DNA from: Cordilura impudica
Taxonomy: Eukaryota; Arthropoda; Insecta; Diptera; Scathophagidae
Assembly (NCBI GenBank): GCA_963682025.1
Contig: OY821519.1
Location: 99,073,085 to 99,137,084, forward strand
DNA: 64,000 bases
Reading direction: 5' to 3'
Shown here in pieces: positions 20,845-32,149 of the stretch. Position 1 is the stretch's first letter, and the number at the start of each line of letters is the position of its first letter. The notes beneath the pieces are model-generated. The model did no database searches, was not told the DNA's origin, and was given only the letters and a program-made list of their open reading frames with translations. The position numbers and the translations under genes are program-made.

Positions 20845-21092
20845 GCTATGGCCGACAGAAGCTTATATACCAAATTTCATCAAAATATGTTCTATTTGCG
20901 ACCTGTAATTTGATTACAAGGTTTGTATGGACACATAGACGGACGGACGGACGGACATCGCTAAATCGACCCAGAAAGTGATTCTGAGTCGATCGGTATA
21001 ATAAAATTTGGGTCTAGGTCGAATATTTTTGGTAGTTACAAACATCAGCACAAACTCTTTATACCCTGACCACATAGTGGTATAGGGTATAA

Positions 21093-21790
21093 TTATAGTC
21101 GACCGACTTTACGATACCCTATACCATGCGTTTAGGGACCCTGTCTCTTAGGTCCAACTAATTAGATACAGAAGATAAGCATAAACCAAATTTTAGTGGC
21201 ATTGTTATTAATTTTGTTGCCTTCGGATATGAAAAAGTTCATATCGGGTGCTATATTTATATGGGGACTAGGTCGCAAAATTTATCGATCTTGACCATAT
21301 TTGTTAAGATCACTTATTTTATGCAAAAGCATATACAAACCAAATTTGAGAAATAACTGTGCCATATTTTTTTTTTTTTTTATAGATTTAAGTGATGATC
21401 GGGAATCAGCTTCATATAGAAGCTATAACTAAGAACTGTCATACGGGGTTTATTTTTGGACTACTGATAAATCGATGTAATAAACGTTAAAAACCCCAAT
21501 TTGACCGAGATATATATGATAATTTGGATATTATGGCAATTTAAGACGGTCTCATGGGGTACGTTTGTATGGGGACCGATTTCCACAAATTCAGACAGTG
21601 TTCATTCCATGGCCGACAAAAGCTTATGTACTAAATTTCATCAATATATATTCATATTTGCGACCTGTAGTTTGATTACAAGGTTTACATGGACACACAG
21701 ATGGACGGACGGGCTTTTCTGAGTCGATCTGATTCTGAGTCGATCGGTATATTTTTTGTAGTTATAAACATCAGCATAAACTCAATATTC
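21093..21790 (+). repeat. mini-me-like element, copy M3
   Basis: Begins ATTATAGTCGACCGACT directly after M2 without its own AAGTAAG leader, so M2 and M3 form a tandem pair. Carries the GGACGGACGGGC core near 21703. The 3' end is damaged. Confidence 0.75.
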
Positions 21791-22297
21791 TATCTAAATC
21801 TATAAACCGTTTCATTAAAATAAAAACTTGGAATCCAATTTCAGGAAATGTAAAAAGTGTAAATGAAAAAAGTTTTACATATTTCTTTGTTTATAACTTA
21901 AAAACTAATAGAAGTAGAAATATAGTAATACCACAATCTTATATATTAAAAGAATTTATGAATAAACTTTGCATTCAAGATTTTTTTCAATATTTTTCTT
22001 CTCTCAAACCTCTTGGGTTTGAGGAAAGTTATGCGTGGAGAATCAACTTTACTTTTACTGTACGTTAACTTATCTTGGCATATTTTGGCATTACTGAACG
22101 TTAACTTCTCTTGGCAAATTCGTTGGGTTTGAGGAAAGTTATGCGTGGACAATCAACTTTACTTTTACTGTACGTTAACTTCTCTTGGCATATTTTGGCA
22201 TTACTGTACGTTAACTTCTCTTGGCAAATTTTGGTATTATATTATAAAAATTAATATAATATAATATAATGCTGCGGAGCAGCAGGGGTCCTCTAGT
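21791..22297 (+). mobile_element. Helitron-like 3' end with tandem repeats
   Basis: Ends with the hairpin GCTGCGGAGCAGC followed by TCTAG before T, a Helitron-type terminus at about 22270-22297. Upstream is a two-unit tandem repeat (22013-22122 and 22123-22236). The 5' end is uncertain. No coding remains. Confidence 0.5.
22013..22236. repeat. 110-bp tandem repeat (2 units)
   Basis: Two units start TTGGGTTTGAGGAAAGTTAT; inside each, TTACTGTACGTTAACTTCTC recurs twice, so there is a shorter sub-repeat too. Confidence 0.8.
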
Positions 22298-23171
22298 AAA
22301 ATATAAAAGATTTTAGAAAACAGTTTAGAAACCAGAAAAGTAGCGAATTGGTCGAAATCAAGACCGAAACCGAAAATTCGTTTTACTTTAGCCATGATGC
22401 AAAATATTCTATATATTCAATTTTTTTTTTTTTTTTTCAGTTAACCTACAAAACAATTTCCAATTGGAATGGAAAAATGACAATAATAAAAATGAATTTT
22501 TGTCATCACGCCATTCATGTCACTATAATAGAAATTGCAATTGCTTCACAATCAAATTGACAAAATCTTATTCTAGTTATTATGAGATTGCTATTTTTTT
22601 CTAATATTTCATATTTTACAATTTATTCCGTTATAAAAAATCACATTCAAGATTTTTCTAAAAAAAAAAACACATGAATTAAATTATATTACATTATAAT
22701 TATAATTATTGGATGATGTGATACTCATGGTTTAATGAGTGGTACACTTATGTATACATACGAGTATGTATGTATGTGTAAAAATATATTTTAAAACAAT
22801 GAATGTGTACTTGTGTTTTTTTTTTTTTTAATAATACAATAAAATGTGTCACTTAATTATTTGTAAATAAAAAGCAAAATATTTATTGCATTTAAATCAT
22901 CAGTAGATTAAAATTTATTTTAAACTTTGAATTGAACAACTGTAGTGCAGTTTTTTTTAACAACAAAAACATTGTGGAGTATTTGAAAGGCTTGCATGTA
23001 ATAAATCGTCTTAGATTAATACAAAAGCAACCCAAGTTCAAAACCGCTACCAAGCCTAAAGCATTTTAATATTTTTTCCCACTTATTATATAGGGAAATC
23101 GCGAATGCTGGAACTTTTCATTCGGGATCCGAAAATATTAAAAAAATATTTTTTTTACCCAACTTTTAAAG
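22298..23171. other. AT-rich intron DNA
   Basis: Several poly(T)/poly(A) tracts and a (TATG)n stretch near 22755-22775. No gene or element boundary recognised. Confidence 0.4.
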
Positions 23172-23440
23172 AAAATTATAATCGGTCATATGACACTCAA
23201 TACCATAAATTTAATGAAAGGGTCGTCTTAGGTCCAATTAATAAGATAAAGAGAATAAGCATTAACCAAATTTAGGTGGCATTGTTGATATGAAAAAGTT
23301 CATATTGGATGCTATTTTTATATGGAGATTAGGCCGACAAATCAAAGCAAACATGAGAAAAATCTTTTCTATATATTTTTCTTCATATATTTAAGTGAAT
23401 AACGGGAGATGGTCCCAGGACCCATCATTTTGTATATTGA
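23172..23440 (+). repeat. mini-me-like element, 5' part (M11)
   Basis: Plus-orientation front part: GAAAATTATAATCGGTCATA, then the AAGCATTAACCAAATTTAGG, GAAAAAGTTCATAT and AAGTGAATAACGGGA blocks. It then meets a minus-orientation copy (M12) head-on at about 23440. Confidence 0.7.
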
Positions 23441-24040
23441 TTGACTCAGAATAATTTTCTGAGTCGATTTAGCGATGCCCGTCCGTCCATCTGTCTATGC
23501 GTCTACCCATGTGTGTGTCCACGTAAATCTTATAATCAAACTCCTGGTTGTAAATGGGTAATTCCATGTCAAATCAACCAATGGGTGTACACTACCTTCT
23601 CCAAATTGTATGATTTTTCGTAGGAAAACAGATTATTACAGAACTAAAATAAGTGCAAAGTTTGAGGGCACTGGCACTTCTGTATCCGGAAATATGTTGT
23701 CTTGAAAATCGTAAAAAAAAGGTAAAAATTTACAAAGTTGTACTTACTTAATTATAATTTTCTTGAAAAGTATTATAGTTACGCAACTCATCAAGGTTGC
23801 ATTTGAAAGGTTAATTAATTACCTTTAATTTGATATACAACATAATTTTTTTTTTGGAAAGGTCTAAGGTCACATCTCTTGACCTATAATTCGGGAGGCT
23901 ATAGCTGTAAAAACGACAATTTTAAAAATCTGAAAAAAATATATGTTTAAGATTGGTTCCTTCCCTAAAGTTCCAAAAAATTTCAGACTGGGGGTATGCT
24001 TGGATCCAGAAATATTTATCATAGAGTAAAGGTAGATATT

Positions 24041-24425
24041 TAAAAAGTCGGTGCTGTTACTGTTACTGTTTATAAATGTGGTTGGTTGTGCTCGTGAGCG
24101 TCGGCGGGCTATGCACGCACGCCGCTATTTGTTTCTGGTTCTTTAGCTCTGTACTGTACTCAATACAGACCTGTGTTAGGGTTGGTTTGACAGGTAATTA
24201 TGTTAGAGCGAGACAACAGTATAAATGTTGTCGGGTGTGGTTCGTAGTGTCAAATAACTTGGATATAGAGAAATTATTGAAAAACGAGAAGTCAAAGGAA
24301 GCACCACGAAAAAAAACCATTCTAAGCACGTTGCTTTAAAAAACCACATGTGTTGCTATAAAATCAATATTTTTAAATAAAACCAAAAGTGTTCAAAGTA
24401 ATTGTTTTTTGCCTCTGTAAACAAT
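24041..24425 (+). promoter_or_regulatory. leader region of E1 gene
   Basis: A GC-richer stretch (24060-24200) between the left inverted repeat and the first ATG, followed by AT-rich DNA. A short ORF at 24076-24339 has no recognisable content. Likely promoter and 5' UTR of E1; inference from position only. Confidence 0.35.
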
Positions 24426-26455
24426 ATGTCATTTAATACAATATATTGTTGTAATCCATTTAAAAAAGTTGCTCATGTCCGGAATGCAAGAGGACTTCGA
24501 AAAGTTCAGCAATGGATGACTGGAATTAGTAATAACATTTCAATATCAAATAAAATATGTGATATATGCAGAAGAGAACTTTATAAATTAAAAGGAAGTG
24601 TAAACAATAATATTCAATCTATGAACGAGCCAGAAAACGAGACTTCAGACTCGGAAAGTGAAGCATCAGTTTCGGGAGATGTTCGAATTTCTAAGTTAAA
24701 CGAAAGTTTAACATATTTACAAGAATCTCCAATATGTTCGAGAAAAATTCCATTAAAAGGGTATACAACTAGAAAGTTAGAAAAAATAACAACATCAATT
24801 AAAACCAACATTTTCCCAAATTCAACACCTTCAACCTCTCACGTATGCCCAGAATCGGAAATAATCGAACAACTAAAAGAAAAGTTTAAATCAATAACTA
24901 AAAACAGTGATAAAATTCAACTTTTAACTATTTTACCTAAAAGCTGGACATTGAAAAGAATGGAGGAGGAATTTCAAATAACAAATTTCATGGCACGAAA
25001 GGTAAAAAACTTGGTTGAGACAGAAGGCGTATTGAGTACACCGAATCCAAAACTTGGAAAACTATTACCATTAGAAATTGTTGATGTGGTGAAAATCTTT
25101 TATGAAACTGATGATGTCAGCAGATGTCTACCAGGATGTAAAGACTACGTGTCAATAACAGAAAATGGTGTAAAAGTAAAAAAAAAATAAAAGAATTTTA
25201 CTCGGAAATCTTCGAGAAGTTTATGCTTTATTTAAAGAAAAACATGAAGGGATAACTATTGGAATTTCTAAATTTTGTGAACTTCGGCCAAAAAATGTGG
25301 TTCTAGCAGATGCGTCAGGAAGCCATAATGTATGTGTTTGTAAAATACATCAAAATACAAAACTAATGCTCCACGCAATAAACCTGAAAAAATTGACAGA
25401 AAATGTGCAGGATTTTGTGCTGGAAACTTATAAAGATTGTTTAAAAAGACTTATATGCAATCCCCCATCACCAAATTGCTACCTTGGCAGATGTAGCATG
25501 TGTCCAGATATACAAAATTTTAAAGAGAAACTTGGTGAATTATTATTAGAAAATGAAATTGATGAAATCATATATACAGTGGATAAGTGTAGATAGAGAC
25601 TCTTTGGAAACTATTATTAAAGAAACTGATTCTTTTCTGGATTCTTTATGCGAAAAACTGCAAGCTCTTCTACCCCATTTATTCGTATCTAAAGAGCAGG
25701 GTGCATTTATGGCTCACAAAAAGTCTGCGTTGGAAGAAAATGAGTATTTAGTAATTTGCGACTTCTCCGAAAATGCAACTTTTGTGGTTCAGGATTCTGT
25801 GCAAGGCTTTTTATGGAATAATAGCCAGGCCACACTATACCCAATAGCAATTTATTACAAATCAAATGGAAAATTAGAAACTACAAATTTTATAATAATA
25901 TCAGACTGTCTAATACATAATACCATAGCAGTTCATTTATTTCATCGCCACCTAAATGAGTTTTTAAAAAACAAGTTTTTGAAAATACCAAAGAAAATTT
26001 TTTATTTTTCGGACGGTTCTTCCGCTCAATTTAAAAATAAAAAAAACTTTGCCAATTTATGCCATCATAGCGAAGATTTTAATTGTTCCGCTGAGTGGAA
26101 TTTCTTTGCTACCAGTCACGGCAAAGGACCTAGTGATGGTCTTGGGTGAAGCACGAAGAGCCAGCTTGCAACGTCCATTCGAAGATCAGATAACTACTCC
26201 TCTCCACTTGTATAATTGGTGTCAGCAAACTCTTCAGAACTGCAACTTTGCATACTTAACGGAAAAAGATAATGAAGAAGCAGAGAAATTGCTAACTGAT
26301 AGATTTATAGGATTACGTACAATTCCGGGAACTCAAAAGCAGCACAGCTTCATACCAATTTCAAAAACACAATTACAAGCTAAAATTTATTCCGCTGATA
26401 GCAAATTTGTAATTGAAAACATTTATAATAAAACTAAACAACAACAACAGCATTC
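24426..26455 (+). pseudogene. transposase-like gene of E1 (three frameshifts)
   Basis: The start ATG at 24426 gives an N-terminal metal-binding pattern: CC at residues 8-9, H17, then KICDICRREL (C45, C48). Then comes an acidic, Ser-rich linker and a helical part. Frame breaks: in an A-run near 25183, near 25580 and near 26143. After the first comes LREVYALFKEKHEGITIGIS, KFCELRPKNVVL, GSHNVCVCKIHQNTKLML and a C-x5-C-x2-C motif (NCYLGRCSMCPD). The core reads VICDFSENATFVVQDSVQGF (Asp codon 25760), FYFSDGSSAQFKNKKNFANL (Asp codon 26012) and FFATSHGKGPSDG, then EARRASLQRPF and IPGTQKQHSFIPI. I know this arrangement (DFSEN...; DGSSAQ.KN; ATSHGKGP.DG) from many anonymous insect and cnidarian proteins, here clearly the cargo of a TIR element. 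Two Asp plus a later acidic residue suggest an RNase H-like DDE enzyme; not proven. It ends in a Gln/Asn repeat tail. Confidence 0.75.
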
Positions 26456-26625
26456 ATCATAATAATGTCAACAACAACAACAACAACAACAACAACATCA
26501 ACAGCATTCATCATAATAATGTCAACAACAACAACAACAACAACAACAGAATTCATCATAATAATGTCAACAACGCCAACAACAACAACAACAACAGCAT
26601 TCATAATAATAATAATTCACTTGTT
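26436..26625 (+). repeat. (CAACAA)n / ATTCATCATAATAATGT minisatellite
   Basis: Three to four units, each a variable CAA run followed by a CATTCATCATAATAATGTC word. It lies at the 3' end of the E1 gene and encodes Gln/Asn/His tails in all plus frames. Likely expanded after the gene lost its function. Confidence 0.8.
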
Positions 26626-27168
26626 AAATATCTACCTTTACTCTATGATAAATATTTCTGGATCCAAGCATACCCCCAGTCTGAAATTTTTTGGAACTTT
26701 AGGGAAGGAACCAATCTTAAACATATATTTTTTTCAGATTTTTAAAATTGTCGTTTTTACAGCTATAGCCTCCCGAATTATAGGTCAAGAGATGTGACCT
26801 TTGACCTTTCCAAAAAAAAAAATCATGTTGTATATCAAATTAAAGGTAATTAATTAACCTTTCAAATGCGACCTTGATAAGTTGCGTCACTATAATATTA
26901 ATCAAGAAAATGATAATTAAGTAAGTACAACTTTGTACTTTTTTATAGTTTTTCCCGATATTCAAGATATCATATTACCGGATCCAGATGCGTCAGTGAA
27001 CTTAAATTTAGGATTTTTCTTATTTCTCGGATACACTTTAATCCTGCCAAAATTCAGCCAATTTGGAAACAGTGATGTAAAAAACAGCCATATTTTAAGT
27101 TGAGTTCGGATGGTTTAACCCAAATATGTTGTCCGTCATAGACGATCGACATTGAACTTGATGAAAGG

Positions 27169-27880
27169 CTGTGCATTAGGGCGGGTCGATTTACAAATCG
27201 CTCAAGTGACAAGGAAAATCGTATTATAGGGATTAAAATAAGAAACTTTGCCCGAGCAACCATATCTCTAAAACGAATTCTGATGTCCCGACTTTTGACC
27301 TGTCTGTCTGTCTGTCTCACTTTGACCCATTTAGAGTGCCCCAATCGAGTCGAAATGTATGATCGACCCCCACTAACTTTGGAGGCCTGACCCACCCATG
27401 CCAGTGACACACCCCCTGGAACCCCCTGGGGGGTTCCCCATACAAAAATTTAAAAAAATCACCATTTTTTGTTTAGAATTGGGCTGACTATGTTTGATTT
27501 AATATTAAAATTAACACTCATATGTATACGTATCTTCTAATCTGCTAATAAATAATAATCATACGCCTTGACTATGTTATGTCATTCAAAAAGATCGATC
27601 GGATGAGGGTAAATAAATTTTAGATTATTCCGTGACTATGCGTGACTCTTGCAGTCACATCAAGACTATGGGCCAAGTATCAGATCAATTGCATGAGGGG
27701 GAATGGGGTTGCCCCATGGCAGACTGACAGACAGACAGGTCAAAAGTCGGGACATCAGAATTCGTTTTGGAGGTATGGTTCCTTGGACAGAGTTTCTTAT
27801 TTTGATCCCTAGAATATGATTTAACTTGTCACTTGAGCGATTTTTTGCCTCCCTACAAATCGACCCGCCCTACTGTGCAT
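27169..27880. repeat. 8-bp target duplication around T2
   Basis: CTGTGCAT at 27169-27176 and 27873-27880. Confidence 0.9.
27177..27872. mobile_element. T2: non-autonomous TAGGGCGGGTCGATT element (696 bp)
   Basis: Perfect ends TAGGGCGGGTCGATT / inverted TAGGGCGGGTCGATT, with the same subterminal inverted words as T1 and a matching GC-rich centre in opposite orientation. No gene; the minus ORF 27054-27410 is accidental. Together with T1 it defines a family with 8-bp duplications. Confidence 0.9.
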
Positions 27881-28114
27881 GTTCTTTTCCCGTACAAATT
27901 ACATCTATGAGAAGGATAAAATTGCCGTTAAATCCAGATTATCGTATAGATCTCAGTCAATATAAAGCTGCATTCCGATCTTCACTTCAAAAAACAGCAA
28001 GTAAGAAATTATAGTCGGTCTAGACCGACTATACGATACCCTTTACCATGGTTTAGAGACCATATATTTTTTGGCTGCAGATATGAAAAAGTTCATACGG
28101 ATTTTATTTTTATA

Positions 28115-29935
28115 CTAGCTGGACCCGGCAAACGTTGTTTTGCCCTCAATGAATTTTTTATTTTAGTTAGAATCTGTATATACATACCTATACAAAATGT
28201 TTGACGAAGATCTCCAGATAATAAAATGAAAGCTCCACCAAAAAGTCTTTCATTGCCTTTAAAATCTTTTAAAGTTCTATGTAATGCTTCTAAGGAATGT
28301 TTGTGAGCCATGGTACATGCATCCCAAATAATAATACTGCATTTTTGCAGAACTTTTGCCATACCGGAATGTTTTTTGAACGTTTAACGGTGATTTGAGT
28401 GCTGAATGAGCTGTGCGACCACCATGCAATAATGTAACGGCTTTTTCCTTCCTTTTTGGTTAGAATATTTATATATAAAAACGTGAGTTTATTTATTAAA
28501 ATTTATATAAATTTGTCAACTCATAATTTTTCGAACGACAGCGCCATCTACCGGGTCCAATAAAAAAATGTTTCTAACATACATATATGTACATTCTTAG
28601 TTTCATTAAAATGACAACATAAATAAGAATATTCGAAATAACTTTACCCCAGCGCCACCTATCAGGTCCATTTATACATACAAAAATTTCTTATGACGAA
28701 ACATACGTTCATTCTGAATTGCAGTCAAATCGCGCTGAAAATAAGAATTTTGTTTTTAACTTGACCCCAACGCCAGCTAGAGGGTTAAAACTAAAAAAAA
28801 AAAACACAGAAGAGCTCGAACCTATGGTGGAAATCCTACCTCGACAGCTCTTATGGTTCCGGAGATCATTCGTTACAAACAAATGCACCAACGTTTTTAT
28901 ATATACGCCACGCCCCTTTGCCCACTAACAACTTTATATAGTTAAGGACTTATTATTTCGCAAAAATATCCTTTCGTGAAAATTTCATGACGATCCTTCC
29001 AGCAGTTTAGAAGATATTACGATTTTTTATTTTTCTAAAAAGGGGCGTGGTCCCGCCCACTTTTCTTCTTGTATGTATTTCTATTCATGCTAATACCATA
29101 TGTACCAAATATGACCGCTGTAGGTCAAAAAATTCCCGCGATATGACTTTTTAAAATTTTGGGCTATATGGGCGTGGCACCGCCCCTTTGTCCAATCAAA
29201 AATTTATATAGTCTATTATTCCTTCCAGAGTCACAGTAACACGCTGTGAAAATTTCGGTTCAGGGGTTTGGCCTCCTATAAAGCACAAACAAACACACAT
29301 TCATTTTTATATTTGAAAGCAGATTAATTATAATTTAAGGTAAAATGGGGCGAAAAAGGGGGATTTGGTAATAAAAAAATGTATGGCTACCTTACCTGTA
29401 GATAAAAAGTGTATAAAACTTTAGGTAAATACATATTACAAAAAAAGTATTTGGTATAGCAAACATTGTTAGTGGTATAAGTAAGTATCTGAATTAAAAA
29501 AAAGGGGGCGGTGAAGTGGGCGTGGTTCATAGTTATATGGCGACGTCAACAGTATTAAGAGCAATATACTACCAAATAAAAAAAAAAATCCGTTGGAAGG
29601 AACAAATTTGTACAGAGAACAAAATTTTAAAACTTTCAAACAAAATTTGGCGTGAAAAGAGGCGTGAAAGGGGGCGTGGCGTAAGAAATGTTTATTTCTA
29701 CCTCGCCTGGAGTATAATGTGTATACAATTTGAAGTAAATCTGTTAAAAACTATATGGAAGCAATTACATAATTTTAAAAAAGTGGGCGTGGTCGAAAAA
29801 AAGTACCATATTAATCATGCCAGAGTCCCAGTTAAATGCTGTGAAAATTTCAGAAAGATCGGTCCATAGGTTTGGTCTCCTATAAGGTACAAACAAACAA
29901 ATAAACAAACACACATTCCATTTTATATATATAGA
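28115..29935 (-). mobile_element. Helitron (1.8 kb) with helicase remnant
   Basis: Minus orientation. 5' end TCTATATATATAAAATGG at 29935, 3' end ...GTTTGCCGGGTCCAGCTAG at 28115, between A and T. Removing it restores the mini-me-like sequence TTATATGGGGACTAGG, so both ends are exact. Most of the autonomous coding region is lost; a helicase piece remains near the 3' end. The interior has several GGGCGTGG/CCGCCC words (29040-29190, 29507-29522, 29672-29682, 29780-29795), a recurring feature of the family. Confidence 0.85.
28119..28362 (-). pseudogene. Helitron helicase fragment
   Basis: Minus-strand residues MAKVLQKCSIIIWDACTMAH, KHSLEALHRTLKDFKGNERL and FGGAFILLSGDLRQTF. This is the Pif1-like helicase core of Helitron RepHel: IIWDxCTMAHK holds the Walker B-type Asp, and FGGAxxLLSGDxRQ follows. 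The protein is cut off on both sides. Confidence 0.88.
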
Positions 29936-30006
29936 TGGGGACTAGGTCGAAATATGGATCGATCCTGACCATATTTGGTAAAGTGACTTATATTTTAAAA
30001 AAAATA

Positions 30007-30908
30007 CGAGGCCGGATCAATAAGTCCATGACTTTTCGAACTTCCCTCGTAGTTATATGAAATGCAACACTGCTCCCATCAAGTACCACCTGTTAATAGA
30101 CTACTGTAAAATGTTGAGCAAGTTCCGTCATTTACTTTGCGTTTAACAGCTGTTCAAAACATACAACCTCGTGGTTTTTTTTTTAATGGAAAAAAGTTAA
30201 TTTCGAGTGTTCATTACTTTTTGCGAAAAAAAAACCGTCAATCAAACCAAGGAAAAGCTTGATATATTTTATGGGGACTCTGCACCATCGATTTCAATGG
30301 TAAAAAAAAGTGGTTTACTGACTTTCTTTGCGGTCGCACAAATACAAATGTCGCTGAACGTTCCGGACGGCCAATTGAGGTCAATACACCAGAAAATGTC
30401 GAAAAAAAATCCACGATATGGTGTTGGCCGATCGAAGAGTAAAAGTGCGTGAGATTGTTGATGCCATAGGCATTTCATATGGCAGTACGGTTTCGATCTT
30501 AGATGATCAGTTGGGTTTAAGAAAGCTGTCTGCAAGATAGGTGCCGCGTTTGCTCTCAATTGGCCATACACGTAATCAATGGCAAAATTCCATGAATTGG
30601 GCTACGAATTGATACCTCATCAGCCACATTCTCCGGATTTAACCCCCAGTGACTATTTCCTATTTCCAAACCTAAAAAAATGACTCGGTGGAGATTTAGC
30701 TCCAACGATGACATTATTGATTAAAAATGCCTATTTTATGGACCTCGAAAAATCCTATTTTTTTGGAAGGGATACAAAAGTTGGAGAAACGTTGGACTAA
30801 GTGTATTGAGCTAAAAAAAGATTATGTTGAAATATATTTTTCTTTTTTTTTGTAAAAAAAAAAACTGTGTTTCATTCTAAAAGTCACGGACTTATTGATC
30901 CGCCCTCG
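30007..30908 (+). mobile_element. mariner element with internal deletion (902 bp)
   Basis: Both ends carry inverted repeats of about 30 bp: CGAGGCCGGATCAATAAGTC at the left and, inverted, CGAGGGCGGATCAATAAGTC at the right, flanked by TA (30005-30006 and 30909-30910). The transposase is present at both ends, but its middle is deleted. Confidence 0.9.
30187..30815 (+). pseudogene. mariner transposase, core deleted
   Basis: N-terminal part with shifts: KTVNQTKEKLDIFYGDSAPS, WFTDFLCGRTNT, AERSGRPIEVNTPENVEK, VLADRRVKVREIVDAIGISY followed by SVSIL and ARxVPRLLSIGH. It then jumps to NELGYELIPHQPHSPDLTPS followed by DYFLFPNLKK. The first two catalytic Asp residues are lost with the deleted segment. 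The two helix-turn-helix regions and the GRP linker remain recognisable. Cannot make an active enzyme. Confidence 0.88.
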
Positions 30909-31023
30909 TAGTTCATATGAAGGAGAAGCTGAGAATGATAAAATTTTTGTTCAATCCGTCTTAAAAATATATTAAACTAGCTGTTTTTACCCGAAGGCCT
31001 TTGACTTGAAAAAAGGTTCACTA

Positions 31024-31865
31024 TGCTTACCCAATGAAAAAATTCCTCAAAGAATTAACTTTCTCCCCAAAAATTTGTATGGAATTGGGGAATTTGTCCA
31101 TGATGAAAAAAAATCCCCAATGTTTACGTTTTTTGGGGAATAAATTTATTTTTTATTTCAATTTAAAATTTTTTGATTTTTACGTTACGGCAAAAATATT
31201 TCAAAAATAAGCTGCGAAACCGCTTGAAGTTTTTTTTTTTTTTTTTGAAGTTTATTTATTTTGTAAACATCAAATATAACGGAATCGTTTGCAAATTAAA
31301 AGAATCAGAAGTTTTAAAGATTAAATTACTTCATTCAATAAATGATCATCATTGAGCAGAGACGTAAAATTTATAGAAGTTTCAAAAATGGAAAATGAAT
31401 GCGACGTTTAAAATTGTGCCGCAAGGTTGCTTTAAGCAACTGCTTATAGTATACGTTTGGCCTATTTTGATCAACAGGTAATTATTGCACATACGTAGAT
31501 AAAATTTATCGTAAGACTTTTCACTGAGCTGTGTTCCGCGACCGAGTCGCGTCCGCGTCCGCGCGTTTGTCAGCACGAGTGTAGCAGTTACCGTCAACTT
31601 ATTTTAATCGCCAGAATATATTTTTCAGATCATTCCGATATTTTAGCGCCCCGATTCCGCGCACTGAAATGATGCTATTCAACAGAATACAGATATTAAA
31701 TAAATTTGTTGTAGGACAGATATCGAGAGCAGTATGGGGAATTTTTCACTTCTTTTGGGGATATTTTTTTTAAATTTGGGGAATTTGTTCATCGTGAAGT
31801 TATTCCCCAATTTTTTTTGGGAATAAGTTCATTTTTTTGGGAATGTATTCATTGGGGACTAAGTA
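31024..31865. repeat. TIR-like repeat with CCCCAA words, copy 1
   Basis: The flanks read CCCAATGAAAAAATTCC and, inverted, CCCCAATGAATACATTCCC, with further inverted words TTGGGGAATTTGT. A related, 5'-truncated copy is at 32150-32412 (shared GAAATGATGCTATT, GCAGGACAGATAT, GGGGAATTTGTTCATCGTGA). It contains an unusually GC-rich stretch at 31530-31575. No gene seen. Confidence 0.45.
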
Positions 31866-32149
31866 CTCTGCACCTGTTTATCATTACAACTAACTATGTT
31901 TATGCATGGAGTATTTTGAGTGTATGATGTCCAAAAGTTACGAATTTTAGTTATTCTAGAGGCTTGTGATATACAACATTTCTGGTTTTTCCTTCTGGTG
32001 CATAAACATATGTCGATGAGAAAAACAGTCGTATGAGGAGTTTCAGGTTCCCTGGATTCAGCTTCTCTTAGCCGCTAGATATCTAGGCACACTTGAGTAG
32101 ATTCAGGCATTTCCGCTTCTCTTAACAAAGCTTGCTGTGCTGCGTTCTG

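Larger units (their letters stand above)
19969..21092 (+). repeat. mini-me-like element, copy M2 (interrupted)
   Basis: Starts AAGTAAGAAAATTATAGTC and ends CATAGTGGTATAGGGTATAA. It contains ACGGACGG repeats at 20939-20957. The T1 element (20144-20836) is inserted in its GCGTTCAT word. Internal deletion near the front. It is followed head-to-tail by copy M3. Confidence 0.8.
23556..27121 (+). mobile_element. E1: 3.57-kb DNA transposon with about 450-bp TIRs, unnamed class
   Basis: Left end GGGTAATTCCATGTCAAATC; right end, inverted, GGGTTAAACCATCCGAACTC. The inverted repeats, diverged at the tips but clear from ATCCGG inward, run to about 24040 on the left and from about 26625 on the right (shared words TTGACCTATAATTCGGGAGG, GGTTCCTTCCCTAAAGTTCC). 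Between them is a broken transposase-like gene (24426-26455). I do not know an established superfamily name for it. Confidence 0.8.
23552..27125. repeat. putative 4-bp target duplication of E1
   Basis: AAAT occurs at 23552-23555 and 27122-27125, next to the GGGT ends of E1. The host mini-me-like repeat reads continuously when E1 is removed. Confidence 0.6.
23441..28000 (-). repeat. mini-me-like element M12, split by two transposons
   Basis: Minus-orientation copy with the GTCCGTCCATCTGTCTATG core at 23478-23500. It is broken at 23555/27122 by element E1 and at 27176/27873 by T2; the remaining pieces (23441-23555, 27122-27176, 27873-28000) join in the family order (CGCAAATATG, GCGTTCAT position, CCTATGAGA, GATCTTCACTTAAATC). 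Confidence 0.7.
28001..30006 (+). repeat. mini-me-like element M4, split by a Helitron and a mariner
   Basis: Starts AAGTAAGAAATTATAGTCGG with the palindrome TAGTCGGTCTAGACCGACTA. It stops at TTTTATA (28114), resumes at TGGGGACTAGG (29936) exactly as in intact copies, and runs into the mariner at 30007. Confidence 0.8.

Noticed and set aside
20573..20908. 111-residue frame starting MGNPQGIPGG, and its mirror at 27054-27410
   Set aside because: Follows the GC-rich centre and the inverted repeat of T1/T2, on opposite strands in the two copies; not a gene.
24076..24339. 87-residue frame rich in Val and Cys
   Set aside because: Lies in the leader of E1, is not conserved in any way I can see, and is not joined to the transposase frame.
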